DNA from: Thiothrix subterranea
GTDB lineage: Bacteria > Pseudomonadota > Gammaproteobacteria > Thiotrichales > Thiotrichaceae
Length of the DNA: 64,000 nucleotides
NCBI RefSeq assembly: GCF_030930995.1
Contig: NZ_CP133216.1
Span: forward strand, 87,454 to 151,453
Direction: 5' to 3'
Of the stretch, positions 8,776-16,744 are shown one piece after another. Under the pieces are notes generated by a model. It saw only the letters and a list, made by a program, of their open reading frames with translations. It had not been told where the DNA came from and searched no databases. Position numbers and translations under genes: made by a program. The first letter of the stretch is position 1; every line of letters starts with the position of its first letter.

Positions 8776-8859
8776 GCTGTTCTTGTGAAGTGCCAACTGT
8801 CTCAATCATAGCATGGCAATCAAGTTTTGGGGCTTCCCCTGTGGGACGGGCTGCTCCGG
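8776..8859. repeat. Dispersed 80-base repeat, copy 2
   Basis: Counterpart of 6905-6984 in the same orientation. It lies upstream of the 8239-8658 gene rather than the AAA gene, so both copies precede minus-strand genes. Confidence 0.6.
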
Positions 8860-8931
8860 GTTTCGCTACGCTGCATCCCCGCACGCGGGGACAAGCCCTG
8901 CACATCCCTAAGCCGGATACCGCTGCCTGCG

Positions 8932-8953
8932 AAACTTTCACATGTGAAAGTTT
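8932..8953. promoter_or_regulatory. 22-base perfect palindrome (parS-like)
   Basis: A perfect 22-base palindrome centred between 8942 and 8943, with core CTTTCACATGTGAAAG. It extends the 14-base palindrome in front of parA (3153-3166) and is the likely second ParB/KorB site of the first replicon. Confidence 0.6.
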
Positions 8954-9031
8954 TCCTGTCCTTGTCTGCACTGGTTGATAACAACTGTCCCTTCGGCATC
9001 CTGATTTCGGGGAGTCATTTCGGGACAGTTC

Positions 9032-11707
9032 CTAAAACCCTTCCAGCAGTTTCAGTGCATCCGCCAGATTGTCCGCCCCTTCAATCACGTTATTGTTGAA
9101 CACCATCATGTAGCGGAATTCGCGCCCTGCTTCTTTTTCCCATGCTTTACCAAGTTTCAGTTTTGCGGCTGAATCGCTGTTGTCGCGGTCATCACCCTTG
9201 GTTTCCAATACAACCACTCTACCGCTTGCCATCTGGATGATGAAATCGGGGTAATGGTTGCGGCTGCCATTGATGCAAAAGCCTTTACGTGATGGGTTTT
9301 TGTGCCACCACAACACGTTATCGAGATTGGCAATGTTGTTAATCATGGTTTGTTCAAATGGCCCGATGTTCTCCTCGTGCTGGTAAAGGCTCTTGGGGAT
9401 GTGTGGCGCATTTTGTTTGGGGGTGATGCTGTTAGGCAGGGTGTAACTGGGTTGTAGGAAGATGCGTTCTAATTCCAGTTCCCGGTAAAACGCCTTGTTG
9501 ATGTGACGGTCTGACAGTTCGTCCACTTTCTCCCTGATTTTGCGCATATAGGTTGCGTCATGTTCCAGCGCATCCACGATTTGCTCTTGGGTGAAGTCAT
9601 CGACAATACGCCGGATGTAGTTTTTTATCTCCGGTTCAGTGATCGGGTAGAGGTTGCCAATGCCCTTCGCCAACAGACCGCTTAAATCCCGTTTTTGGGA
9701 GGCAATCGGGTTTTTCAGGATCATTTCATAAAGGGTCGCCCGTTTCCTCTGGTCGATTTTCAGGTAAGTCGCCTGATAGTCGGGGTTGTCATCTTTGCCA
9801 ACATTTTTAAGGTCAATGCGGTAAATCTGCTCGTCCACGGCTTCAAAGTTGATGGCGGTTTCTTGTTGGGACAAGCGGAATTCTTTCAGCAGTTCGCGCC
9901 GTTCAAAGCGTTGCAAGGCTTCTTCTTCACTGAAAAATCCCCCCGTTGGCACACGGATAAAGAATTGGGGGAGCTGTAGCTTGCTTGCCTGTTCCTGCCA
10001 GCGTTCTTGCATCTTTTGGCGGTTCATGTGCTTTTCCTGTTCTTCGGGTACGGGATCAGGGTCTTTATCGGCTTCCGCCTCGTAGTCACGGTTAGCCTGT
10101 TCTGCCTGTGCTTTCAGATCGTCCAGCAGCGGGTCGTTGGGCGGGGTGTCATCGCTGGAATCAGGGGTTTCGGTGTTTCCGGTGCGGGTTATCACACCCA
10201 CGTTAATTTTGCCGGGGTCGATGCTGTCCCCGTCGTCATCGGTGGTGTTGGGTTGGGTGTTGTCTGGTGCTGGCGGGTTAAGGTTAAGCGGCAGCGTTCC
10301 ACCTGTCAGGTTCAATGATGGCGCAGGTTCGGGCTGTTTGGGTTCTGCTGTCCGAAAGTCCCGCTGTGAGAATCCGGCACGGTTCAGGGCTTTAACGATG
10401 TTTTGCAACGTATCCATGAAACGGCTGGAAGCGGTGAAAACGTAACTCAGATTAAGCAGGTCATGGGTATGGGTTTGGACATAAGGCATCCTCAACACCC
10501 GCCCTAAAATTTGTTCCACGTCCACCGGGGCGGACTTGTCAGCCAGTGACGCGAGGATATAGGCAAACGGACAATCCCAACCCTCTTTCAGGGCGTTGAC
10601 GGTGATGATGTAGCGCACCGGGCAATCACGGCTTAACAGGTCGGTGTCTTTCAGTTCGTTGATTTGCGCTGTTTTGATTTTGATTTGCTCCCTCGGAATC
10701 TTGAGGGCTAACAGGTCATCACGCAGTTTTTCAAAGGTGGTGTTGTCGTCAGCAGTGCGGGGTTGTGCCTGGAACAACACGATGGGGCGGATGTATTTGC
10801 CGCCGTCTTTTTCTTGCTGGATGGCGAGGTGTTCCAGTTCACGCCGCATCTTGATAGCACTTTCGATCACGCGGTTTTTGTTGGGCTGGTTGCTCACGAT
10901 CACGGGCAACTTAACCATGTGCTGCTTCTTCAACTGCATGGCATCCACGTAGCTGATGATATTGCTATTTTTACGCGGTGTGGCGGTCAGATCGAGGATG
11001 AAGGCGGGGTTGAGGTTGCCCAGCATTTCCACGGAAAGGGCAGATTCGGCGTTGTGGCTTTCATCTACCACCACCAACGGGCGCAACTGGCGCAGCACGT
11101 TGATGAGGGAATCCGGGGCGTGTTCTGGTAGCAGGCAATCCGCATCGTTCCAAGTGGCTTGCAGGAAGTTAGCAAGGTAGCCGTTTTCTTGGTAAATCTT
11201 GCGGTCGTCTTTATTGCGGGCGCGGAAACTGTCGAAGCTCATCACCACGATAGAGAGCTGACCCCGCGTGGTGTCAGCAGAGAAATTGGCGGCAGTGAGC
11301 AGGTCTTGTTTTTGGTAAACCGCTACCCTGCCATTGAATAGCCGATTCAGGCGTTGGCGGTAGGGGTGTTGTGGGTCATCCAGTTGGCGGTAGGTTTGCT
11401 CCAAGATGGTGAGTGATGGCACGAGCCAGACAACCAATTGTGGGCGTTGTGGGTCAACCCGTTGGATTGCGCCAAAGATGGGGGCAAGCGCATTCACCGC
11501 AATAAAGGTTTTGCCGCCAGCCGTGGGGACTTTAACGCAAACGTGCGGCACACCCTTGACGTTGTTCTGATAAGCAGGCATTCCGGTTGCGCCCTGCTCT
11601 GCCCAGTATTCGCGGAAGGCAACTCTCAAATCCGGGTGTTGTTCCAGCGTTGCCAGAAAGGTGTTGAGGTTCTCAATGACCGTTTCTTGGTACTTTTTCA
11701 GTTCCAT
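9032..11707 (-). CDS. res: Type III restriction enzyme, Res subunit
   Basis: This 891-residue protein is the DNA translocase/endonuclease subunit of a type III restriction system. It has Q-motif-like MELKKYQETVI, Walker A VPTAGGKT at residues 60-67, DESH at 215-218, LTATP at 240-244 and a motif VI region DVEQILGRVLRMP. The C-terminal nuclease core reads HYPDFII followed by VVVLETKGDD, i.e. the PD...E-x-K arrangement. An acidic low-complexity linker lies near residues 480-570. The gene follows mod by 9 bases, with a purine-rich ribosome site, so both share a transcript. Restriction requires Mod, so phase variation of mod should also control Res. Confidence 0.93.
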   Translation of the reverse strand: MELKKYQETVIENLNTFLATLEQHPDLRVAFREYWAEQGATGMPAYQNNVKGVPHVCVKVPTAGGKTFIAVNALAPIFGAIQRVDPQRPQLVVWLVPSLTILEQTYRQLDDPQHPYRQRLNRLFNGRVAVYQKQDLLTAANFSADTTRGQLSIVVMSFDSFRARNKDDRKIYQENGYLANFLQATWNDADCLLPEHAPDSLINVLRQLRPLVVVDESHNAESALSVEMLGNLNPAFILDLTATPRKNSNIISYVDAMQLKKQHMVKLPVIVSNQPNKNRVIESAIKMRRELEHLAIQQEKDGGKYIRPIVLFQAQPRTADDNTTFEKLRDDLLALKIPREQIKIKTAQINELKDTDLLSRDCPVRYIITVNALKEGWDCPFAYILASLADKSAPVDVEQILGRVLRMPYVQTHTHDLLNLSYVFTASSRFMDTLQNIVKALNRAGFSQRDFRTAEPKQPEPAPSLNLTGGTLPLNLNPPAPDNTQPNTTDDDGDSIDPGKINVGVITRTGNTETPDSSDDTPPNDPLLDDLKAQAEQANRDYEAEADKDPDPVPEEQEKHMNRQKMQERWQEQASKLQLPQFFIRVPTGGFFSEEEALQRFERRELLKEFRLSQQETAINFEAVDEQIYRIDLKNVGKDDNPDYQATYLKIDQRKRATLYEMILKNPIASQKRDLSGLLAKGIGNLYPITEPEIKNYIRRIVDDFTQEQIVDALEHDATYMRKIREKVDELSDRHINKAFYRELELERIFLQPSYTLPNSITPKQNAPHIPKSLYQHEENIGPFEQTMINNIANLDNVLWWHKNPSRKGFCINGSRNHYPDFIIQMASGRVVVLETKGDDRDNSDSAAKLKLGKAWEKEAGREFRYMMVFNNNVIEGADNLADALKLLEGF

Positions 11708-11716
11708 GTTGCCCCC

Positions 11717-13436
11717 TTACAAGCGTGTGATGTCACGCGGAATTTTTTTGAATACCAGCCCGTGACGTTGCAGGAATTCTGGTGACAACAGGCAGGCATC
11801 GGCATACACCACCACCAGCGCGGGACGTTTGCCGCCAAATTGGAGGCTTCCCAGAAAATCCATGTCTAGCAGCGTGGCGCGGTCGGGTTCGTAGTGGAAT
11901 AGCCATGCAGCATCCGGCGTTTGCCCCAGTAGGTAGGGTGAAACGGGGTTATCCGTGGTGGTGCGTGATTCTTGGGGGATGTTTTCGGTATACGCTACGT
12001 AGTCGCGGATCACTTGTACCCCGACGGCTTCATTGAGGTTGTCATCGGGCAGGAAGAGCGGTTCGCCTACGGTGTAGTAGCTGAAAGCACCGCCTAGCCC
12101 TGCGGTTGCCTTGTTGCCTTCCCCGTAACCTGCCATGACACGGCGCACACGCTCGGCGGTGATGGTTTCGGCGTAGTCCATCATTTCACAAAGGATAAAG
12201 CGGCGGTTGCCACCGTCTTGGGCGTTGAGTTTCAACACTGCATGGGCAGTTGTGCCACTCCCCGCGAAGGAGTCCAGCACCAGCGCATCTTTCCCCGTCG
12301 CAATCTGCAATATCCGTTCAATTAAAGTGCTTGGCTTCGGGGTAACAAAGTCATCTATTCCATTGCCTTCCGCCATGATTGCACGAATTTCTTTTTTTGC
12401 TGCATCGGTATGCCCACAAAACTCATGCGTCCACCATGTTTGAGGAACTACACCACCTGCATTTTTTAACGAGTCACGATAACGTTTGAATGATGGCGTT
12501 TTACCTATTCCCTCTTTTCCCCAATAAATAAGATTATCCTGAATATTTTGAGCATGTCTTTCCTGTGAATAACGCCAAACTGCGTTGCGTTTAGGCCAGA
12601 TTTCCTCACCTGTATTTGGTTGCATAATCGGGTAATAGAGGTTTGGACGCTCATCGGCAGATTTGTTGCAAGTGTAATCACTTGTTCTAAAAATACCATT
12701 TGTATCCTCAAGTCGATACTGTCGATCTTTGTCTTCAGTTCTTGGAAGTAGCAAGCGTTCCCAATTAGCTGTCTTTCTGAAAACAAAAATATGGTCGTGC
12801 ATTGGTGCAATACTTTTGTGGTCGTTGGCAACAGCATATTTTTTCTGCCAAAGAATATTTGCAACGAAATTAGTTGCGCCGAAAATCTCATCCATGATTA
12901 GGCGCAAATTAGCGGCTTCGTTGTCGTCGATGGAGATGAAAATCACGCCGTCTTTAGCAAGCAGGCGGTGAAGGAGTTTTAGGCGCGGGTACATCATACA
13001 CAGCCACTTGTCATGGCGGGTGAGGTCTTCGCCTTCTTTGCCGACCACTTGCCCCAGCCATTTCTTGATGCGCGGATCGTTCACTGCATCGTTGTAGACC
13101 CAACCTTCGTTGCCCGTGTTGTACGGCGGGTCAATGTAGATGCAGTTCACCCGTCCCTCAAATTCGGGCAGCAGGCTTTTTAACGCTTCGAGGTTGTCAC
13201 CGTGGATGATGCGGTTATCATGGCTGTTGGCTGTTGGCTGTTGGCTGTTGGCTGTTGGCTGTTGGCTGTTGGCTGTTGGCTGTTGGCTGTTGGCTGTTGG
13301 CTGTTGGCTGTTGGCTGTTGGCTGTTGGCTGTTGGCTGTTGGCTATGTAAGTGTATTCGTGCCGCAGTACCCGCAGCGGTACATCGTGGTGATGGTTGAC
13401 GACTTTATCTTTGCCTGTCCAAGTCAGGGTGGGCAT
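11717..13436 (-). CDS. mod: Type III DNA methyltransferase, phase-variable, out of frame here
   Basis: The Mod subunit recognises the target and methylates adenine. The body, in frame down to 11717, has the amino-methyltransferase motif IDPPYNTGN and the AdoMet motif DSFAGSGTTAHAV. The N terminus (MPTLTWTGKDKVVNHHHDVPLRVL) starts at ATG 13436. Between them lie 17 TGGCTGT heptamers. The start frame exits the repeats into CCA-TGA and stops, while the body frame hits TAG before the repeats and has no ATG. This copy is therefore phase-OFF unless translation starts internally, for example at GTG 13150. Loss of one heptamer (16 copies) or gain of two (19) would restore one frame of about 570 residues. 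All three repeat frames encode the peptide QQPTANS, so the tract stays open in every frame. Confidence 0.9.
13221..13344. repeat. Heptanucleotide tract (TGGCTGT)17.7 inside mod
   Basis: Seventeen perfect TGGCTGT units (13221-13339) are followed by a partial TGGCT. The unit length of 7 is not a multiple of 3, so each slipped unit shifts the reading frame. Tracts this long and perfect are prone to polymerase slippage and are the classic switch in phase-variable mod genes. Confidence 0.97.
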
Positions 13437-13508
13437 GAAGGCTGTTCCAAAAACTGAAAGCCGCAAGGATAACAGGAAAGCAGCAGCTTGGCAGTTTTGC
13501 AGGCAGTC

Positions 13509-13528
13509 GAGTTTTACATGTAAAACTC
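13509..13528. promoter_or_regulatory. Dispersed palindrome, site 1
   Basis: GAGTTTTACATGTAAAACTC is a perfect 20-base palindrome. It contains the stop codon of the zinc-ribbon gene at 13514. First of eight related sites between 13.5 and 24.0 kb. Confidence 0.7.
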
Positions 13529-14674
13529 AGTCTCATCATTTCCAGTGGTGTGCAATAATTCATGAATGTTTTTGGTATAGTAATCAGCCGGAAATCCAAG
13601 CAATTCGTTGAGCAGAATATGCTCCAATATGCTTTCGGGGTTATTCGGGTGTCGCGGGTAATTCTTCATTGCCATCGGCTCCTCAAGAGCGTAGCCAACC
13701 CGCTTGATGAAAATGTTGATGCTATGGTTGAGGTCATTAAGCCGGTTTTGCTGGTATTGAGCTTTTGCATATTTTGCATGGCTGTTGATAATTCCTGCCG
13801 TTTGGCTGATGGTGTATTTCAACAATAAGGACTCCACCAGTTTCCTCAAACGCTTTTGTTGGTATTTTTCCAGCCTGCCATCATAAATCTGGTTACAGGC
13901 AAAAGATGTCGTGCTTGTGACCAATACCTGTACCGCATACTCTTCCAGCTTTTCTCTGTCCGGGCTTTCTGCTAGCAATTGTAGGTCTACCCATAACAAT
14001 CGCTGAAGCTTTTCCATCTCCATACGATGGCTGCCATCACGCGAAACATTTGGTATGAACAATAAAGCGTTCTCGCCAGTAGTCAACAGTGTTTTTGGCA
14101 AGCCATGCGCCATTTTCTGGATCATTCCCCGCATGTTTTCGCTCAGGAGATTGGGTGAGGGAATGATTATTCGTGTATCTGCCATCTCCCTGATGACTTG
14201 TAAAGTGTACTGTTTGTCGGGTGTCAGGTGAGGAGTATCCGTATATTGGGGATTCAATATATCGCCATACTTGGATTTCGATTGCATCAAGACGAACAGG
14301 ATAAGGCATTGCTCTATGGATAAGGCTTCATAACGGACAGTCTCAATCTCAAGCATCTGCTGTGCCTGCTGCTTGATGCAGTGTTCACATTGGCAATCTC
14401 CACTCAAGTGATGATTGCATGAAGGGCAAACGACAGGAGGTGTGTATTTTTGGTTTTTCCGTACCCTTTCCTGATAAGTGGAACTACCGCAGAATGGGCA
14501 GTCACCCTGCTTTTGGGGCGGAATCGCTTTGATGAGAAGCCTCGGATCTTTAATCTGAATGCTATATTTATCAACAAGATCAACATTTTTCACACCATTC
14601 ATGTATTCAGTGTAAAGGCTCTCGATTGCCTCTTCGGAAAGGTGTGAAGTCAGTTGGGTATAGGGTTCAGTCAT
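13514..14674 (-). CDS. Hypothetical zinc-ribbon protein beside the type III system
   Basis: This is a 386-residue protein that I do not recognise. An N-terminal segment (SEEAIESLYTEYMNGVKNVDLVDKYSI) resembles a helix-turn-helix of the type that recognises DNA. It is followed by a zinc ribbon CPFCGSS...CPSCNHH and then a CQCEHC cluster, at about residues 60-105. The rest is helical without a known catalytic motif. The first ATG (14674) is used; the upstream TTG has no better ribosome site. The final codons and stop lie inside a dispersed palindrome, and another palindrome (14739) lies upstream, so it belongs to the second backbone rather than to the mod-res operon. A DNA-binding regulator or defence accessory is possible. 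Confidence 0.55.
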   Translation of the reverse strand: MTEPYTQLTSHLSEEAIESLYTEYMNGVKNVDLVDKYSIQIKDPRLLIKAIPPQKQGDCPFCGSSTYQERVRKNQKYTPPVVCPSCNHHLSGDCQCEHCIKQQAQQMLEIETVRYEALSIEQCLILFVLMQSKSKYGDILNPQYTDTPHLTPDKQYTLQVIREMADTRIIIPSPNLLSENMRGMIQKMAHGLPKTLLTTGENALLFIPNVSRDGSHRMEMEKLQRLLWVDLQLLAESPDREKLEEYAVQVLVTSTTSFACNQIYDGRLEKYQQKRLRKLVESLLLKYTISQTAGIINSHAKYAKAQYQQNRLNDLNHSINIFIKRVGYALEEPMAMKNYPRHPNNPESILEHILLNELLGFPADYYTKNIHELLHTTGNDETEFYM

Positions 14675-14738
14675 TGGCTGCTTGTGCAAGTCTGATAATA
14701 GCTGTCAATTTTACCATCTGTTTCATGATTGGATACAA

Positions 14739-14756
14739 AGTTTTACATGTAAAACT
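14739..14756. promoter_or_regulatory. Dispersed palindrome, site 2
   Basis: AGTTTTACATGTAAAACT, perfect 18-base palindrome, 65 bases upstream of the zinc-ribbon gene start. It is followed 40 bases later by GTTGATAACAACTG, as in the 8932 region. Confidence 0.7.
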
Positions 14757-14830
14757 CCCCACCCCTTGCATTCTCCCCTGCCCTCACTTATTCTCGTTGA
14801 TAACAACTGAACGGGACACCTATCCCACTT

Positions 14831-14964
14831 CTAGGCGGACAATCCGCCGCTTTCTTGAGCGGTTTTTTTATGTCCACAATCCGGCTTTCCGGGTGTGCGT
14901 GGCATACAAGACCGCCAATGGCGGAAATAAGCGCGTCGCTTCCTAGAAGGCGATAGGTTCACCC
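14831..14964 (+). ncRNA. Structured leader RNA, C4-antisense-like candidate
   Basis: This gene-free stretch upstream of the 15010 operon folds into stacked hairpins. They are GGCGGA/TCCGCC (14834-14848), CCGCT/AGCGG followed by seven T (14847-14869), CCGG-CTTT-CCGG (14881-14892) and CCGCC/GGCGG (14912-14924), then a CTAGAAGGCGATAG stretch. The first two hairpins share bases and exclude each other, as in an attenuator. Order and wording (AGCGG-T7, TGTCC, GTGCGTGGC, CGCCAATGGCGG, GCGTCGCTTCCT, GTTCACCC) remind me of C4 antisense RNAs of P1/P7-type phages. That match is from memory and untested. Confidence 0.45.
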
Positions 14965-15009
14965 GGTACTCTTGTTACCTAAACCTAAAACTTCTATGGA
15001 GAGCTGCGT

Positions 15010-15384
15010 ATGTCAGAAACGCTGCCTGTTTATGCCCTGCCGTCAGGCACGGGGCAGTTGCCGCATTCCGCCTTGTTGGAATGGCCTGGTCTCACGGCTG
15101 AACAAATTGCCGTGTATGTGCAGATTGCCCGTGAACTGGGCTTTTGCCTCAATACCCTCCCCCCTACCCTTACCCCGCGTCAAACGGCTGTTGTGCTGGA
15201 TGTGTCTGAAGGCACGTTGGAGCAATGGCGTTGTGTGTCGGCGGAGTTGCGTCCCAATTGCCCGGTGTTGCCGTTCCAGAAAACGGGCAGGTCGGTGCGT
15301 TATCCGGTCTGGGAAGTGGCGAAGTTTATCCGCCTGCATACCTTTGTGCGTTCCGGCCAACGGCTGGAGGGGGTGTGTGCATGA
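15010..15384 (+). CDS. Excisionase/MerR-like helix-turn-helix protein
   Basis: This 124-residue protein has a C-terminal winged helix of the MerR/excisionase kind: LTPRQTAVVLDVSEGTLEQWR, then a short loop and PFQKTGRSVRYPVWEVAKFI. Such small proteins bind DNA and act as regulators or recombination directionality factors. It follows the structured leader and overlaps the next gene by four bases (ATGA), so the two are translationally coupled. A role in controlling replication of this backbone is plausible given its partner. No integrase is visible nearby, which argues against a true excisionase. Confidence 0.65.
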   Translation: MSETLPVYALPSGTGQLPHSALLEWPGLTAEQIAVYVQIARELGFCLNTLPPTLTPRQTAVVLDVSEGTLEQWRCVSAELRPNCPVLPFQKTGRSVRYPVWEVAKFIRLHTFVRSGQRLEGVCA

Positions 15385-16436
15385 ATTCATTAGTCACCAT
15401 TCTGGATGCCGCACTTGCTGCTGATCTGGGCAAACGCCAATGGGCAATGTTTGTCGCTGTACTGCGCCAGACACTGGGCTACCGCAAGGTATCTGATGAC
15501 CTGTCGTCCGGGCGGTTGTCACAGTTGACGGGAATACAGCGCAATCATATCTGGCAGGCCAAACAGGAGTTGGTGGATATGGGCTTGCTGGTCAGTGTGC
15601 CGGGGAAGTTTGGGGAGGTGCTGGGGTTTGCAGTTTTACATGAAAAACTTTCAGGTGTATCTGCTACACATTCCGGCTTACCCGTTCGCCCCGTGCCATC
15701 TGCTACAGATTCCGGCTTACCGGATAGGGTAGTGCAGGAAGTTTTACATGAAAAACTCACCCCTGCGGTTACTACCGCTATTCCGCCTGATTTGGGCGTG
15801 CCAGCGTCCCAATTTAGGCCGGAAACCGTCCCAAAACAGGACACATCACTAAGTAACCATACACAAAGCAACCACAACAACAGTAAACCACCCTTGCCTG
15901 CCGTGTCTGGCATTCTGTTGGGTGAGGCTGGTATAGGGTTATCTGCTACAGATTCCGGGTTGTGCCGCCCGTCTGTTTTTTCTTGCCGTTCATCTGCTAC
16001 AGATTCCGGGTGTGCCAGATTGCCTGCTTTGGCGGGGGAACTGGAGTGGCCTGCGGGTCTGGATGCGGGAATGCGTCAGGACATGGCGGGGTTGTTGTGT
16101 GGCCTTGCGGTGCAGACGGCTCAATCGGTGCTGGATGTGCTGGCGATGGGGCTGGAGGCCGGGAAGGTACGCAAGCCCTTGGCTTACCTGCGGGTATTGG
16201 TGCGTTCAGCCCACAACGGGGAACTGGTGGTTGCAGAAGCACAGGCATGGCGTGAAAAACGCTCGCGTGAACGTGCCATACAGGTTCCAACATCGGTGTT
16301 TGAACGTGCCGGGGAATTGGCATGGATACAGCAGCTTGCCGATTTGCAGGGGCTTCCTGTGGATGTGGTGGCTTCCCAGCTAGGTGTGAAGGTGCGGCAT
16401 CCCACGGGATCACACTGGCAGTCGCAGGGAGGATAG
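15381..16436 (+). CDS. Phage O-like replication protein with site-bearing linker
   Basis: This is a 351-residue protein. Residues 1-85 (MNSLVTILDAALAADLGKRQ, LGYRKVSDDLSSGRLSQLTGIQRNHIWQAKQELVDMGLL) match the winged-helix N-terminal domain of phage replication protein O. The middle (about residues 85-210) is low-complexity, and its DNA carries two dispersed palindromes and four rep iterons. The iterons are read as SATHSGL or SATDSG repeats. The C-terminal part (DMAGLLCGLAVQTAQSVLDVLAMGLEAGKVRKPLAYL) is helical. ATG 15381 is preferred because GGAGG lies just upstream. It probably loads or assists the initiator, but that is inferred from the domain. No helicase motifs are present. Confidence 0.65.
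   Translation: MNSLVTILDAALAADLGKRQWAMFVAVLRQTLGYRKVSDDLSSGRLSQLTGIQRNHIWQAKQELVDMGLLVSVPGKFGEVLGFAVLHEKLSGVSATHSGLPVRPVPSATDSGLPDRVVQEVLHEKLTPAVTTAIPPDLGVPASQFRPETVPKQDTSLSNHTQSNHNNSKPPLPAVSGILLGEAGIGLSATDSGLCRPSVFSCRSSATDSGCARLPALAGELEWPAGLDAGMRQDMAGLLCGLAVQTAQSVLDVLAMGLEAGKVRKPLAYLRVLVRSAHNGELVVAEAQAWREKRSRERAIQVPTSVFERAGELAWIQQLADLQGLPVDVVASQLGVKVRHPTGSHWQSQGG
15632..15649. promoter_or_regulatory. Dispersed palindrome, site 3 (one-base variant, in CDS)
   Basis: AGTTTTACATGAAAAACT differs from the consensus at one base, breaking one arm. It lies inside the O-like gene, ahead of two iterons. The same variant recurs at 15740 and, inverted, at 24003. Confidence 0.55.
15662..16009 (-). repeat. 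Four rep iterons embedded in a coding region
   Basis: Reverse-orientation copies of the second replicon iteron occur at 15662-15676 (TGCTACACATTCCGG), 15701-15715, 15944-15958 and 15995-16009 (all three TGCTACAGATTCCGG). They are read in frame as SAT-x-SG peptides. The matching forward iterons form the array at 23452-23552. Confidence 0.85.
15740..15757. promoter_or_regulatory. Dispersed palindrome, site 4 (one-base variant, in CDS)
   Basis: Second AGTTTTACATGAAAAACT copy in the O-like gene, read as VLHEKL, the same peptide as site 3. Confidence 0.55.
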
Positions 16437-16440
16437 ACGC

Positions 16441-16731
16441 ATGACTGAGACAAGTGCAATGCCCTCCCCTGCCCTCGATCAGCCTCCCATCCCGGTACGT
16501 GCCGTGCTGCGTTTTGTGCTGGGGCTTTGGGATGGTTTGGTTTGGCTGCTGTTGGTGGCTTTGCCCGGTGTGTGGCAGAGCCTGAACCTTGCCGGGTTTG
16601 CCCTGCACTTTCCCTACGTGCTGATTGGTCTGGTGATCCTGGGTGGTGTGTATTACGCCATCCGTGCTTGGGCTGACGGGCATCTGTTGTGGTTCAGTGC
16701 AGTGCTGTTCCTGTTGGGTACATGGATGTAA
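16441..16731 (+). CDS. Small membrane protein
   Basis: This is a 96-residue protein with a proline-rich cytoplasmic start followed by two or three hydrophobic segments (VWLLLVALPGVWQSL, PYVLIGLVILGGVYYAI, LLWFSAVLFLLGTW). I do not recognise a family. It begins four bases after the O-like gene stop and ends 13 bases before the large membrane protein, so it sits in one operon with both. It may be a partner subunit of the 564-codon neighbour region. Confidence 0.55.
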   Translation: MTETSAMPSPALDQPPIPVRAVLRFVLGLWDGLVWLLLVALPGVWQSLNLAGFALHFPYVLIGLVILGGVYYAIRAWADGHLLWFSAVLFLLGTWM

Positions 16732-16744
16732 CAAGGAGTTTGTG

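Larger units (their letters stand above)
8704..9031. other. Intergenic control region with palindrome and repeat
   Basis: No gene is visible here. It holds the second copy of the 80-base repeat (8776-8859), the palindrome at 8932-8953, a GTTGATAACAACTG motif (8974-8987) and a 9-base inverted repeat (AACTGTCCC 8983-8991, GGGACAGTT 9022-9030). The inverted repeat lies just after the res stop codon and may help end that transcript. Confidence 0.6.

Noticed and set aside
13140..13457. Plus-strand frames full of AVGCWLL repeats over the heptamer tract
   Set aside because: They are translations of the repeat inside mod on the other strand. All six frames are open there because the 7-base unit contains no stop.
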